From: Bacillus sp. V5-8f
GTDB taxonomy: Bacteria > Bacillota > Bacilli > Bacillales > DSM-1321
Assembly (NCBI RefSeq): GCF_002863565.1
Contig: NZ_PGUW01000021.1
Location: forward strand, 1 to 64,000
Reading direction: 5' to 3'
DNA: 64,000 nt
The notes under the pieces are model-generated. The model was not told the DNA's origin. It was given only the letters and a program-made list of their open reading frames with translations, and did not search any database. A program made the position numbers and the translations under genes. Below are positions 29,171 to 39,378 of the stretch, piece after piece. Within the stretch, counting starts at the first letter, position 1. Every line of letters starts with the position of its first letter.

Positions 29171-29440
29171 ATGGATACGGAAAAATTGTATCAACGCGTA
29201 CATAGCATGATTATGTCTTCTTCCAAGGCACCAAAGTATATGTCTATATCGCCTGTGAAGGTAGCTGATATATTCGGTGTTAAGCCAGGAGAAGTAGAAA
29301 AAGGGTTGCAGGAACTGGTGGATTCAGGGAGATTAACAAAATCGAAATTAGACTATCCGCCACATAATGTGATTTATCAGATTCCCGGCGTTACCACGAA
29401 TCGAATCGGGGGACAGGATAACAGTATTAGACAAGCTTGA
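29171..29440 (+). CDS. Small winged-helix-like protein of unknown function
   Basis: 89 residues, soluble. The middle (VADIFGVKPGEVEKGLQELV, then DSGRLTKSKLDYPPHNVIYQ) has the helix-turn-helix-wing pattern of small MarR/PadR-like folds, but there is no close family I can name. Very good ribosome site GGGGAGG. Single-gene unit, divergent from the FNT channel gene. Confidence 0.65.
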   Translation: MDTEKLYQRVHSMIMSSSKAPKYMSISPVKVADIFGVKPGEVEKGLQELVDSGRLTKSKLDYPPHNVIYQIPGVTTNRIGGQDNSIRQA

Positions 29441-29549
29441 AACGACAATTTTTACTATGATATTTAAACCAGATGTATCAAGAAATTAGCTAGTTTTCTA
29501 CAAAATGTATCTGGATCACGACTAGGTTTTCTTTCATTTCAATACAAAA

Positions 29550-29600
29550 AACCCGCTGGAGAAGGACTGTGCTATTCAGCCATTCCTTTTTCAGCGGGTT
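29550..29600. terminator. Terminator between the small winged-helix gene and cheY
   Basis: AACCCGCTG/CAGCGGGTT stem extended by further AAGGA/TCCTT pairing, with T- and A-runs on both sides, so it can serve both convergent units. Confidence 0.85.
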
Positions 29601-29619
29601 TTTCCAGAAATTTATATAA

Positions 29620-29976
29620 TTATAAATGCTTCCTCAGGGCTTCTTCAATCCGGTCGGCAGAAAAAGGCTTCACTAAAAAATCCTTTGCTCCCGCTTGAAT
29701 CGCTTCAATCACCATGTGCTGTTGGCCCATTGCAGAGCACATGAGGATTTTAGCGTTCGGATCATGTCTTTTGATTTCTCTTACCGCATTGACACCGTCC
29801 ATCTCCGGCATGGTAATATCCATCGTGACCAGGTCTGGTTTAAGCTCCAGGTATTTTTCCACTGCTACCTTTCCGTTTTCCGCTTCACCGACGACCTCAT
29901 GGCCAGCCTTTGTAATCATGTCCTTTAACTGCAGCCTCATGAAAGCCGCATCATCTGTAATCATTACTCTTGCCAT
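29620..29976 (-). CDS. cheY: CheY-type single-domain response regulator
   Basis: 118 residues, receiver domain only. Asp8-Asp9 (TDDA), phospho-acceptor Asp53 (VTMDITMPEM), Thr/Ser switch (CSAMG) and Lys of FLVKPF are present. Last gene of the chemosensory operon; receives phosphate from the adjacent CheA. Output (flagellar motor or other) cannot be inferred since this is not the fla/che operon. Confidence 0.93.
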   Translation of the reverse strand: MARVMITDDAAFMRLQLKDMITKAGHEVVGEAENGKVAVEKYLELKPDLVTMDITMPEMDGVNAVREIKRHDPNAKILMCSAMGQQHMVIEAIQAGAKDFLVKPFSADRIEEALRKHL

Positions 29977-29997
29977 TTAAAAATATCTCCCTCGCAT

Positions 29998-30459
29998 CTA
30001 AACTAATAGTTGGCCTTGTCTATCCATATGCAAATCTTCTAAGCTGATCAACCGTTCTAAGTCTACCAGGATAAACAAGCGATCTTTCAGTTTTACGACA
30101 CCTTGCAAGTAATCCTTTTCGACTACTGTATCTGTTTCTGGAGCCGGTTCAATCTGTTCTTGTTTTATATCAATGACATCATTCGCTGTATCAACGATCA
30201 ACCCTATAATCACACCATTTATAGAAACGATTAGGAACCTTGTGTCCTTTTTGTATTCCGAGGCTCCCCTCCCAAAGCGTTCCTTTAAATCGATAATCGG
30301 CGTAACCTCGCCACGCATATTCATTACCCCTTTTATAAAAGGCGGCAATCCAGGAACCCGGGTGATTTTATGTACTCTCTCAATCGATTGAACTTGTCTG
30401 ACATCTATCGCATATTCTTCATCATCTACTTGAAAAACGATGACTTTTAAGGGACCCAT
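29998..30459 (-). CDS. cheW: CheW-like coupling protein 1
   Basis: 153-residue CheW SH3-like adaptor (VIVFQVDDEEYAIDV ... GVMNMRGEVTPIIDLKERFG ... VIGLIVDTANDVIDI) that links chemoreceptors to CheA. Located between cheA and cheY, 11 bases after cheA. A second cheW-like gene starts the same operon. Confidence 0.93.
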   Translation of the reverse strand: MGPLKVIVFQVDDEEYAIDVRQVQSIERVHKITRVPGLPPFIKGVMNMRGEVTPIIDLKERFGRGASEYKKDTRFLIVSINGVIIGLIVDTANDVIDIKQEQIEPAPETDTVVEKDYLQGVVKLKDRLFILVDLERLISLEDLHMDRQGQLLV

Positions 30460-30470
30460 ATAATTCCTCC

Positions 30471-32459
30471 CTACTTTATTAAATCATTCGTATCTAATAT
30501 AAGGGCGATATTTCCGTCACCTAATATGGTTGCTCCTGAAATAGCAAACACATTTTTTATATAATCACCAAGAGACTTTAACACAATTTCTCTCTTCCCG
30601 ATAAATGAATCGACAGCAAGGGCGGTCATTTGGCTGCCCTTTTTCACCACTAAAATAGAATAAATATCTTTTTTCGTTTTCTTTTCAATGGCCGGCGGCA
30701 CATTTAACACTTTGCTCAGCATGACAAGCGGAATCACTTTATCTCTATAATCAATGACTTCCTGTCCATGTGCCTTCATGACCTGTGACTTATGGATCGT
30801 GACTGTTTCCAAAATTGACGATAGAGGCACCGCGTAGGTTTCATCCTCGACTTTTACCAGCATGGCCGACAGAATGGAAAGCGTGAGAGGCAATTTAATA
30901 GAGAATAGTGTTCCTTTTCCTGGTTTGGATTCGGTAGATATGGTACCGCCCAACAGCTCGATCTTATTTTTCACCACATCAAGCCCAACGCCCCGCCCAG
31001 AGATATCTGAAATATGTTCAGCCGTGCTGAAACCGGAAGAGAAGATGAGCTGATTGACCTGATTATCTGTAAGATTTTCAGCCTGCTCAGCCGCTATGAT
31101 TCCTTTTTCCACTGCCTTTTTAATGATGGCTTCCCGATTTATCCCTGCTCCGTCATCTTCTATTTCTATGAATACGTGATTTCCGCTCTGATATGCTCTG
31201 AGCGTAACATTGCCCTCTGGTTTCTTCCCGTTCTGTTCTCGTACTTCAGGTGACTCAATGCCATGGTCGATGGAGTTGCGGATTAAATGGACTAAGGGGT
31301 CGCCAATTTCATCTATTACCGTTCGATCCAGTTCTGTTTCGGCTCCAATAATATCCAAGCGGATTTCTTTATTAAGGTCCTTTGCCAGCCCGCGAACCAT
31401 CCGGGGGAACCGGTTAAAAACCTGTTCTACTGGAACCATTCGCATTTTTAATATCAAGTTTTGTAAATCGCTGGACACCCGAACCATTTTTTCTACGGTT
31501 TCATTTAGTTCAGTATCTTTCCTTCTAGCCGAAATATCTTCCAATCTGCCTCGGTCAATAATCAATTCCTCAAACAGATTCATAAGCTGGTCAATTCGTT
31601 CTATGTTGACCCTAATCGTTTTTGATGCTGCCTGATTGGCCGCTGGTGCTGGCTTTGTATCTGGTTCATTCTCGTATATATCAATTCCGCTGGCTTCCCT
31701 GGACTGATCTACATCCTCTTGGTTCGTTTCAAACGGAGCAATCTGTACGTCCTCGATCTCAGATATCTTTAACAGTTGCTGTTTTATTTCTTCTTCTTTT
31801 TCTTTTGAAATTAATAGCACATGGAAACCGGATTCAAACTGTTCATTTTCAATGGCTTCACCATCCGGCACAGTTTTAATGATATCCCCAAGGTTCTCCA
31901 ATGCCTCAAAAACCATAAAAGCCCGTACCCCTCTAAGAACACAGCCTTTATCTATGGTCACACTTATTTGATAGGTTTCAAATCCTTGGCTTTTAGACTG
32001 GGATATCACCGTTTGTTCGTATTGGGAAACCTGCGCAAGCCCATCTATGGCTACCGGCTTTAAATGCTCTTCTCCAGCATTTCCTTTTTCAAGCCGGGTG
32101 AGCAAATCCACTAATGCACTGACATCCTTTTTCCCGTCTCCGCCTTCCCTGATGGAAGCTACCATTTCCTCAAGTGACTCTAATGATTGTAAAATCACAT
32201 CGATAACATTAGTAGTGACAGCAATTTTTTCATTACGCAAAAGGTCGAGGACATTTTCCATTTCATGTGTGAGATCTGCAATATCTGTATAGCCCATGGT
32301 CGCTGCCATGCCTTTTAGGGTATGTGCGGAACGGAAGATTTCCACTATTAACGCGATATCTTCCGGGTGGTCTTCCAATTTCAACAATTGGTCATTGATC
32401 GCCTGCAAATGTTCCGTGCTTTCTTCCAAAAATATTTCGAGATATTGGTTCATTTCCAC
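30471..32459 (-). CDS. cheA: Chemotaxis histidine kinase CheA
   Basis: 662 residues. HPt domain with His46 (RSAHTLKGMAATMG), a variable P2-like region (~155-270), dimerisation helices (~280-340), HATPase domain (HLIRNSIDHGIE, DDGAGI, GRGVGLDVV, GKGTLFSIKLP) and C-terminal CheW-like domain. All catalytic boxes are intact. GTG at 32459 is chosen because AGGAG lies ten bases upstream. Core kinase of the cheW-mcp-cheX-cheA-cheW-cheY operon. Confidence 0.95.
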   Translation of the reverse strand: MEMNQYLEIFLEESTEHLQAINDQLLKLEDHPEDIALIVEIFRSAHTLKGMAATMGYTDIADLTHEMENVLDLLRNEKIAVTTNVIDVILQSLESLEEMVASIREGGDGKKDVSALVDLLTRLEKGNAGEEHLKPVAIDGLAQVSQYEQTVISQSKSQGFETYQISVTIDKGCVLRGVRAFMVFEALENLGDIIKTVPDGEAIENEQFESGFHVLLISKEKEEEIKQQLLKISEIEDVQIAPFETNQEDVDQSREASGIDIYENEPDTKPAPAANQAASKTIRVNIERIDQLMNLFEELIIDRGRLEDISARRKDTELNETVEKMVRVSSDLQNLILKMRMVPVEQVFNRFPRMVRGLAKDLNKEIRLDIIGAETELDRTVIDEIGDPLVHLIRNSIDHGIESPEVREQNGKKPEGNVTLRAYQSGNHVFIEIEDDGAGINREAIIKKAVEKGIIAAEQAENLTDNQVNQLIFSSGFSTAEHISDISGRGVGLDVVKNKIELLGGTISTESKPGKGTLFSIKLPLTLSILSAMLVKVEDETYAVPLSSILETVTIHKSQVMKAHGQEVIDYRDKVIPLVMLSKVLNVPPAIEKKTKKDIYSILVVKKGSQMTALAVDSFIGKREIVLKSLGDYIKNVFAISGATILGDGNIALILDTNDLIK

Positions 32460-32494
32460 TTTATTTCAACTCCTGATCTATAACGGCCAAGGAT

Positions 32495-32947
32495 TTAATC
32501 CAATAAAAAGTACATGAATAAATCCCCTTTTTCTTGAAAAGTAACGGATAGTTCCATTGCCTTTTTAAATCCGGAGATTTTCGACTCCCCTTCCATAATC
32601 GTCGGAGAAGTAATATCAATTGTCAGGCCCTGCCCAAAGACATTTGTGCAAAGTCCGCCGGCGATCATATTGCCAAGCTCCCCTGCAAAAGAAACCAGCA
32701 TATCCCCCTCAAGCGGCATTCCAAACATCGCCTCGCCCAACCTACTAAACACGTCCTTATCCGCTTTAAATAAAATTTTCCCTTTCAGGCCGCCTGTAAA
32801 TCCAATCAGCACACCAAACTGCAGCTTCAATTGATCTTCGTGGAGCCGGGGATCTTGGCTTACATATGGTAAAGGAACGACGTTATTTATAGAAGCAAGT
32901 ACACCATCAAAAAGCGTAGTAAACGGTACAGATTCAGTTGCAATCAT
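32495..32947 (-). CDS. cheX: CheX-type CheY-P phosphatase
   Basis: 150-residue protein of the CheC/CheX/FliY family. The single conserved phosphatase motif with Glu and Asn is visible in FAGELGNMIAGGLC, preceded by the IGFTGGLKGKILF sheet. CheX members act on CheY-P as dimers. There is one catalytic motif, unlike CheC with two. Start ATG at 32947 or 32950 after AAGGAGG. Confidence 0.85.
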   Translation of the reverse strand: MIATESVPFTTLFDGVLASINNVVPLPYVSQDPRLHEDQLKLQFGVLIGFTGGLKGKILFKADKDVFSRLGEAMFGMPLEGDMLVSFAGELGNMIAGGLCTNVFGQGLTIDITSPTIMEGESKISGFKKAMELSVTFQEKGDLFMYFLLD

Positions 32948-32969
32948 CATCTTTCCTCCTTATATTTCC

Positions 32970-33021
32970 GGGGTCTGTCCCCCAGCACTTTAACGTAGCA
33001 CCGCGACGGGGGTCTGACCCC
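32970..33021 (+). repeat. Dispersed palindromic repeat, copy 3
   Basis: GGGGTCTGTCCCCC, core with ACTTTAACGTAGCACCGC, then GGGGGTCTGACCCCG. It begins ten bases after the stop codon of the chemoreceptor gene and lies inside the chemosensory operon. Confidence 0.85.
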
Positions 33022-33031
33022 GGGTTCTTGC

Positions 33032-34621
33032 TTATTTAACTCTGAAAATAGCTACCGATTCGTTGAGCTCTTCTGCAAGATTGGCCAGAGATTGAGCTGT
33101 CGACGCGGTTTGTTCGCTGCTTGCCGCTGCTTCTTCAGTCGCAGCGGAAATGCTTTCGATTGAATTCATGACCTCAGTTGTTTGGGCTGCCTGTTCTTCA
33201 CTTGCTGCCGCAATTTCAGTCACTTTATTAGCAGATTGGTTGACCATTTCAATGATGCTTTCAAAGGCCTCACCAGTTTTCTGTGAAGAAACAACGCCTT
33301 CACCTACTGCCTTTACGCTTTCCTTTGTATTCTCCTGCATGCCTTTGATAATGGCTGTGATTTCCTTTGTCGCTTCGCTGCTTCGTTCCGCGAGTTTCCT
33401 AACTTCATCAGCCACAACCGCGAACCCGCGCCCCTGGTCTCCAGCACGTGCTGCTTCAATGGCCGCATTTAGCGCAAGCAGGTTAGTCTGGCTGGCTATG
33501 TCGTCAATCACTTCAATGATTTCCCCGATCTGGTTTGAATCCTCTTCAAGACGGGACATCTGCTGATTTACCTGGATCATGCCGTCGATGGAAGTACGGA
33601 TGACGGTTCCGCCTTCTTTAGCAATATCGGCAGTATTGTTCGATAATTCAGACGCCTGTTCAGCACTTCTTGCTACAGAATTAATCGCAACCGATAATTC
33701 CTTAAATAATTCATTCATCGTTTGGGCTTCCTGTGCCTGGTTTGTACTGCCGCTTGCTATTTCCTCAGTTGTTGCAGAAATTTGTTGGGCCGCTGCTGAA
33801 ACACTTTCCGCTGAAGACAAGATCCCGCCAACGGTCTGCCTTAAACTAATGACCATTTCATCAATCGATTTTGCCAGCTGTCCAATTTCGTCTTTCGTAT
33901 CCATTTCCATGGTTTTTGTTAGATCACCCTTGGCTACATTCCCCACTACATCCACCACACGATTCAATGGACGAGAAATGATTTGGGAAATGAAGTAACC
34001 GAAACCGATACTGATTACCACTGCTACAAAGATAATCACAATGGTAACTGTGCGCGAACTATTATATAAGTCATTTCCTTCATCGCTCGATTTTTGAGCC
34101 AATTCATCATTATAGTCAATTAGCTCTTGCAAGATGCCCTCTGCCTTGTCACCTGCTGCTTTAAACTCCGGAGCAATTCGTTTATATTCTGCAACATCAC
34201 CCTTATTTGCAGAATCTATGGCATGGTCCATAATCCGATTGTATTCCTGCCATGCCGGTTCAAATTGATCAAGCAGCTCCTGTTCTTCTTGTATGATCAG
34301 TGTACTTTTATATTTATCGATATTGGCTTCAATTTGTTTTCTGAAGTCATTGATCATTTGTTCTCTTTCATTTTTTTCCTGCTTCGTAACTGCAATAAAG
34401 TTCATATCCCGGATTTGGACCCTCATCCGTTGATATAAAACCTGTGAACTGGAGATATAATTGACAGGCACTAACCTTTCCTTATACATAAACTCCAGCT
34501 CGGTATTGATTTTCTTCAAATTGTTTAACCCATAAAACCCGACAACACCCAATATGATTGCCATAAAAACAAATGCCGAAATTAATTTTGCGGATGTTTT
34601 TAAATTATAAAACCATTTCAC
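33032..34621 (-). CDS. Methyl-accepting chemotaxis protein of the chemosensory operon
   Basis: 529-residue chemoreceptor. Membrane helix ~13-33, four-helix-bundle sensor domain (~35-190, MCP_4HB pattern with [19 protein letters not shown]), second helix ~193-213, HAMP (~214-266), then the signalling domain with [23 protein letters not shown] start with AGGTG seven bases upstream. Operon partner of cheA; probably its dedicated receptor. Confidence 0.94.
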   Translation of the reverse strand: MKWFYNLKTSAKLISAFVFMAIILGVVGFYGLNNLKKINTELEFMYKERLVPVNYISSSQVLYQRMRVQIRDMNFIAVTKQEKNEREQMINDFRKQIEANIDKYKSTLIIQEEQELLDQFEPAWQEYNRIMDHAIDSANKGDVAEYKRIAPEFKAAGDKAEGILQELIDYNDELAQKSSDEGNDLYNSSRTVTIVIIFVAVVISIGFGYFISQIISRPLNRVVDVVGNVAKGDLTKTMEMDTKDEIGQLAKSIDEMVISLRQTVGGILSSAESVSAAAQQISATTEEIASGSTNQAQEAQTMNELFKELSVAINSVARSAEQASELSNNTADIAKEGGTVIRTSIDGMIQVNQQMSRLEEDSNQIGEIIEVIDDIASQTNLLALNAAIEAARAGDQGRGFAVVADEVRKLAERSSEATKEITAIIKGMQENTKESVKAVGEGVVSSQKTGEAFESIIEMVNQSANKVTEIAAASEEQAAQTTEVMNSIESISAATEEAAASSEQTASTAQSLANLAEELNESVAIFRVK

Positions 34622-34631
34622 AGATGTACAC

Positions 34632-35120
34632 CTATCCTTTTTCTATATATGTTTCTTCAATAATCACTTCATTGCTTTCTTCTAATAACAGGCCAGTTCG
34701 TTGTAGAGTTGTGAATAATTTTTCTGTATCAAGCAAGGTAATGATGCGGTTTTCTAGCATTGTGACACCCTTAATAAAAGCCGTTGTTCCAGTAGAGAGA
34801 GCATCCATTGGTTTTACCTGATCCATGGATATATCAAGAATTTCATTTGTTTTCTCCACCATAAAAGCTACAATGGTACCACTGTTTTCTACCAGGATGT
34901 ACCGGGCATGCTCGTCAATCGAGCTGGACCGCTTAAAGAGGAGCTTTGTCATATCCACTACAGGAATAATCTGCCCTCTGATCGTTACCATTCCAATGAT
35001 AAAGTCTGCCGTTTCAGGCACATCAGATATTTCAGCTAATTTATCAATAGACACAACATTCTGGATATTCATAGCGAAATTACCGTTGCCAACACTAAAC
35101 AATACAAATGTTTCTTTCAT
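34632..35120 (-). CDS. CheW-like coupling protein 2
   Basis: 162-residue CheW-domain protein ([15 protein letters not shown] ... [15 protein letters not shown] ... [16 protein letters not shown]). First gene of the chemosensory operon, 10 bases before the chemoreceptor. Having two CheW proteins in one small operon suggests either CheV-like division of labour or separate receptor classes; no receiver domain is present, so it is not CheV. Confidence 0.92.
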   Translation of the reverse strand: MKETFVLFSVGNGNFAMNIQNVVSIDKLAEISDVPETADFIIGMVTIRGQIIPVVDMTKLLFKRSSSIDEHARYILVENSGTIVAFMVEKTNEILDISMDQVKPMDALSTGTTAFIKGVTMLENRIITLLDTEKLFTTLQRTGLLLEESNEVIIEETYIEKG

Positions 35121-35220
35121 TTCTTCTCCCTTCTTGCCTGAGATAGCCGGTCTTCAAGCATTAATAAAATAAGAAAAGCTACCAATCAGGAAAATAAGAC
35201 TATATAATCTCAGTGAAGAT

Positions 35221-35236
35221 TAGGAACTTGTTCCTA
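35221..35236. promoter_or_regulatory. Palindrome upstream of the chemosensory operon
   Basis: TAGGAACTTGTTCCTA, 7-bp arms around TT, about 100 bases upstream of the first cheW start and next to a plausible -10 (TATATA at 35201-35206 on the minus strand). It is a candidate operator. The rest of 35121-35565 shows no gene. Confidence 0.45.
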
Positions 35237-35565
35237 TTTTCTAACTTTTCCTAATAAAACCATATAGGTAAATATATGTCCAACTTGTTTTAAACACTAT
35301 TTGACACCATTCGACACAAAATTCTCCCCTATCAGACTTCTAATCCATCCATTCAGTCAAAACAACCACAAATTATGTAAAAAAATAAAAAACTTTCCAT
35401 TACATAATTTACATTTTCTTCACAAAGAAGGCTTACTGTTTAAGTTTCTGTGTGTTATATTCTTAAAGTTATCTTTTTTCCGAAATTGAATTGGGCAAGC
35501 CGGGCGTTGCTGCACGGTATATACTCACTCATTCATATTAAAATTACAAAAAGGAAGGCGACAAC

Positions 35566-35823
35566 ATGTACCCGACGATCCAAAGCCGTTCGACAAATGA
35601 AATCCACATTGTCAAGGACAAATTTTATAGTGAATGCGGAGAGAGGTATAACTATTTTTACAATCAGACGAGGAGAGATTTAAGGGGCATAAAGTTCAGG
35701 GAGCTGAACGAAATTACTTGTGAAGCATGTAAATCTTTCTTTAGTTCTCATAATGATGTTTCCGTAAATCCCCGAGTCCTTACAAGTACCGACCTATTAC
35801 TGCAGCAAAAACAGCCCTTATAA
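35566..35823 (+). CDS. Hypothetical 85-residue Cys-containing protein
   Basis: Soluble, tyrosine- and arginine-rich protein with a CEAC pair near residue 55 and another Cys near 26 (SECGERYNYFY), which could bind a metal. Ribosome site AAGGAAGGCG eight bases upstream supports translation. A weak stem CCCTTAT/ATAAGGG follows the stop. No family recognised. It could also be a non-conserved reading frame. Confidence 0.5.
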   Translation: MYPTIQSRSTNEIHIVKDKFYSECGERYNYFYNQTRRDLRGIKFRELNEITCEACKSFFSSHNDVSVNPRVLTSTDLLLQQKQPL

Positions 35824-36097
35824 TATGACATAAGGGTTCATTCTTTGTTCAAAAGGGAATTTTTTACTTTTTACTCATTTTAGTTTTTTTGTCCGAATGG
35901 AAAGATTACTTATCCCGCAGCATAATAAACAGGCTTGAGTGGATAAAAACTCTACATAAGATGGATTGGACACAATGTCTTCCTTATGATTTCATATATA
36001 AATAACCTAGGTATTTTTACTCAATAATTTTCAGTGTGAATATATATCAGTAAAAAATGAAAGTTTGCTAATGAATCAATAAGAGGAGAAGGATGGA

Positions 36098-37783
36098 ATG
36101 AAAATCCGTAATAAGCTTTTTATACTTGCAGCCAGTTTGATTTTTTCTTTAATTTTTATCGGCACCTACTCCATATACCAACTCAATTCAACTCAAGATC
36201 ATAACGCAGAAATGGCTGAAGACATGGATATGGAAACTGGATTAAAGCACATTGAATATCGGTTAGCCGGTCTATCAAATGATGAACGCGCGTTTTTAAT
36301 CAATGGGGATCCCCAATTTTTTGATGGTATGAAAGAAAAGACAGATGAAATTACGGCAACGTTCCAATCCTTAAAGGAATTAACCCGAAGCGAGGAAGAA
36401 AGAAACAGGATAGAAGAAATCGAAAAAGGGTTCAGCCAATACTGGGAAACAAGCCAGCATGTAGTCTCATTGTACGAAAGCAATAAGAGTGAGGCGATCT
36501 CGCTTCATTTCGGCGAAGAACGGGATATTCGAAAAAAAGTTCTCGACCCGGCAATCGATGCATACATAGACAGCCTTAAAAAGGAGATAGCAACGGATTC
36601 AAGCAGTATTAAAGATACACACGCGCAATTTAAATCCATATTAATCATCTTTACAGCTTTTGTTTCAGTTTTCGGTTCGATTTTTGCAATCCTAACGATT
36701 CTTAGTATTATAAAACCTTTAAAGCAACTGAATGCCCAAATGAACAACATTGCCGAAGGAGAAGCAGATCTCACACAAACCATTAACGTGAAAAACAAAG
36801 ACGAACTAGGACAACTTGCTGCTTCCTTTAACACATTTACCGGCCGATTGCGTTCCATTATTAAAACCATGAGTGAAACTGCTGAACAAGTAGCAGCTTC
36901 ATCGGAGGAGCTGACTGCAAGTTCAGAGCAGACTATGATCACAACGGAACAAGTGGCAAGCTCCATGCAAGAGGTATCGGCCAGCTCGATCAGAAATTAT
37001 GAAAGCACCGAGGAATGCTCCTCATTTGCCAATCAAGCAAGCGACAATATGAAGATGATTTCCGAAAGCACAAAAAGGGTAACGGATATTTCCCAAAAAG
37101 CATTGGAACAATCGGATGCCGGATCAAAATCAGTACAGGAAATTGTAGAGAATATGGAAACAATTGATGCCTCGGTAGAGCAGGCAATTACGAGTATACA
37201 TTCTCTTGAAAGCCGATCAAATCAAATCAGCAATATTTCCATCATGATTACAGATATTGCTGCACAAACCAACCTCTTGGCCCTCAATGCGGCGATTGAA
37301 GCAGCCAGGGCGGGCGAACATGGAAAAGGGTTTTCCGTGGTAGCGGAGGAAGTACGCAAGCTGGCAGAACAATCCCACCAGTCTGCAAATGAAATCAAGG
37401 AATTAATTTCCCAAGTCCAGGAAGATATGCAAGAGACCGTACAAATTATCAAACTGGTAAAGGGAAATGTTAGTAAAGGAACACAATTGACTGATGATAC
37501 ATCTGTACAATTCCAAGGCATTCTCGATAACATCGAAAGCATCAATGGCCAATTCAGGGAGGTCACTGAGACTGCCCAACAAGTATCTATCGGTTTCTCT
37601 TCCTTGCAGGAATCCATTGAACAAATCAATGTTGCTTCTAAAACCACAACAGACCACACTTCCCAAATTGCCGCATCAACCGAAGAACAGCTCGCTTCTA
37701 TGCAGGAAATCAACGCTTCCGCAGCGGGCCTATCCCGAATGGCGGAAGACCTGATGGCAATTGTGGCAAAATTTAAGTACTAA
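36098..37783 (+). CDS. Methyl-accepting chemotaxis protein, divergent from the chemosensory operon
   Basis: 561-residue chemoreceptor. First membrane helix ~7-27, sensor domain ~30-180 with a helical-bundle look ([16 protein letters not shown]), second helix ~185-207, HAMP, then signalling hairpin [20 protein letters not shown]. Ribosome site GAGGAG. Together with the operon receptor and the riboswitch-controlled one, three receptors are in the window. Confidence 0.93.
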   Translation: MKIRNKLFILAASLIFSLIFIGTYSIYQLNSTQDHNAEMAEDMDMETGLKHIEYRLAGLSNDERAFLINGDPQFFDGMKEKTDEITATFQSLKELTRSEEERNRIEEIEKGFSQYWETSQHVVSLYESNKSEAISLHFGEERDIRKKVLDPAIDAYIDSLKKEIATDSSSIKDTHAQFKSILIIFTAFVSVFGSIFAILTILSIIKPLKQLNAQMNNIAEGEADLTQTINVKNKDELGQLAASFNTFTGRLRSIIKTMSETAEQVAASSEELTASSEQTMITTEQVASSMQEVSASSIRNYESTEECSSFANQASDNMKMISESTKRVTDISQKALEQSDAGSKSVQEIVENMETIDASVEQAITSIHSLESRSNQISNISIMITDIAAQTNLLALNAAIEAARAGEHGKGFSVVAEEVRKLAEQSHQSANEIKELISQVQEDMQETVQIIKLVKGNVSKGTQLTDDTSVQFQGILDNIESINGQFREVTETAQQVSIGFSSLQESIEQINVASKTTTDHTSQIAASTEEQLASMQEINASAAGLSRMAEDLMAIVAKFKY

Positions 37784-37786
37784 ATG

Positions 37787-37815
37787 TGTCATGGGGGGTC
37801 TGACCCCCTTTGACA
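37787..37815 (+). repeat. Dispersed palindromic repeat, half copy 4
   Basis: TGTCA ... GGGGGTCTGACCCCC ... TGACA: one palindrome of the repeat family, extended by flanking inverted bases. It starts four bases after the chemoreceptor stop codon. Confidence 0.75.
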
Positions 37816-37880
37816 AGATTATAAATGGTGGCATGCATGCATTGCTTCTGGTTTTGATCTTTAAAATGTTTCAAAACAAA

Positions 37881-37919
37881 AACAGCACCCCAATTGTATC
37901 TAACAATTGGGGTGCTGTT
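37881..37919. terminator. Strong bidirectional terminator between chemoreceptor and minJ
   Basis: 16-bp perfect stem AACAGCACCCCAATTG/CAATTGGGGTGCTGTT with a 7-base loop between two convergent genes. Confidence 0.9.
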
Positions 37920-37955
37920 CATTTCTAAGTGGTTTTTAGTTGTGGATAATTCCAA

Positions 37956-39149
37956 TTAACCCACTTGGCCTCTGTCCTGCTTCATACCCTCCACAAAAAG
38001 GATGCCAAGCTCGTGATGCTCACCTTCAAACAGGGCTCGCTGGACAAATCGGATTTGGCCGTTGTTGCCAACGACTTCCAGTTTGCAATGGGCACGGTTT
38101 TTCAGAAGCGCTTCATAGAATTCCCTCTCATCCCGTACATTCACACCGTTGACTTTCGAAACGACCTCACCCATTTCAAGTCCCATTTTATCCGCTGGGG
38201 AACGCGGAATAATGCCTAATATGCGGACACCCAGCTTGCTTCTTGAAAAATAGAAAGGCCTTTTCTCATCAGCAGCATTTGTAAAATAGGTAATCAGTTC
38301 CCTGCCTAGCATTGCCAGGACAACTGCGACGATCGACAAAACAGGATACCAGTGCCCTGCTGCGGATATAGCTGTAATCACTACACCAAGTGTGAGTACC
38401 TTGTTTCCATAGTACATAATTGCCTGCCCAGGGAGCATTCCCTTAATTTGATGGGAAAGTCCGAGTAAAAATGGGACAAATATTGGTGAAACATTCACAT
38501 TCCCGGCTGAAAATACCGGCCACCATTCAAAGGGTGCGGGCAAGCTCCCACCTGGAACGAGTACAAACATCGGGATCAGCCATAGTCTTTTGGAAACAAA
38601 GGAACCTACAGTTAAGCCTCGTTTTGATGTGATCAGCTTCGGTGAAAGCTTTTTGTGTGCACTTCTACGGATTAATGCCCCTTCTCCAATTAACAGCAAG
38701 CCAAGTAAAACCGGAAGGGCGGAGTAAATAGGCCTGTCCAAATGATCAAATGTTTCTTGAAACACTGGTAGTTTCACATCTCTTCCGTACATGAAGAAAA
38801 TGATGAGAAAGGTAAACCCGATGCTGTATGCAGGTGAAAGGAACCTAAATCGCAACGTTACCGCCAGCACTAGCGACAAAATACCGATCAGCAGCAGGGA
38901 AGCAAATGGAATGACAAGCCCCGCACCGAGTGAAATAAGAGACAGAATAAGCCCGTATGTAATTCCCCTCGGAAGCAAAAAACGCAGCTCCTGGAACATA
39001 TCATGAACGCGAATATGAAAATCGCTTCTTTCCCGTTTTACACGAAGATATCCGATTAAGATGGAAAGGATAACAGAAACATAGAAAACTGGATGAAGAA
39101 AAAAAGTTCCCAATCCTTTTAAACACGCAAACAGCCATTCTTCAATCAA
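37956..39149 (-). CDS. minJ: MinJ, PDZ-domain division-site protein
   Basis: 397 residues, equal to B. subtilis MinJ (YvjD). About eight membrane segments (1-290) are followed by a cytoplasmic PDZ domain (~300-385; GVRILGIIPRSPADKMGLEMGE). MinJ bridges DivIVA and MinD at septa and poles. Start TTG at 39149 is the longest frame; its ribosome site (GGGGG) is rather far, so the exact N-terminus is less sure. Neighbour ctpB matches the B. subtilis order. Confidence 0.88.
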   Translation of the reverse strand: MIEEWLFACLKGLGTFFLHPVFYVSVILSILIGYLRVKRERSDFHIRVHDMFQELRFLLPRGITYGLILSLISLGAGLVIPFASLLLIGILSLVLAVTLRFRFLSPAYSIGFTFLIIFFMYGRDVKLPVFQETFDHLDRPIYSALPVLLGLLLIGEGALIRRSAHKKLSPKLITSKRGLTVGSFVSKRLWLIPMFVLVPGGSLPAPFEWWPVFSAGNVNVSPIFVPFLLGLSHQIKGMLPGQAIMYYGNKVLTLGVVITAISAAGHWYPVLSIVAVVLAMLGRELITYFTNAADEKRPFYFSRSKLGVRILGIIPRSPADKMGLEMGEVVSKVNGVNVRDEREFYEALLKNRAHCKLEVVGNNGQIRFVQRALFEGEHHELGILFVEGMKQDRGQVG

Positions 39150-39243
39150 GCTATGTTCAGCCCCCTCAAAAAGCGTAGATGTTATAAAAGCTATCTTCTA
39201 TTTTAACAAAATCAAAGTCTTATGTATCTAACAAATGAAAGAA

Positions 39244-39279
39244 AAAAGGCCTGGCACCGGTTTAAGTGTCAGACCTTTT
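39244..39279 (-). terminator. ctpB terminator
   Basis: Imperfect stem AAAAGGCCTGGCAC/GTGTCAGACCTTTT followed by a T-run on the minus strand. The GTGCCAGGC core resembles another small palindromic repeat type often seen at 3' ends in Bacillaceae. Confidence 0.75.
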
Positions 39280-39378
39280 CTATGTGATCACTGATATTGA
39301 TTGTTTCTTCTATAAGAATATGTGTGTGATTTTAGTATTTATCCTCGAATCCATAATATACGAACGATTGTAAGCAGT

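Noticed and set aside
35221-35236. LexA/DinR box
   Set aside because: The palindrome contains GAAC and GTTC but they are two bases apart; the Bacillus SOS box needs four, with flanking C and G.
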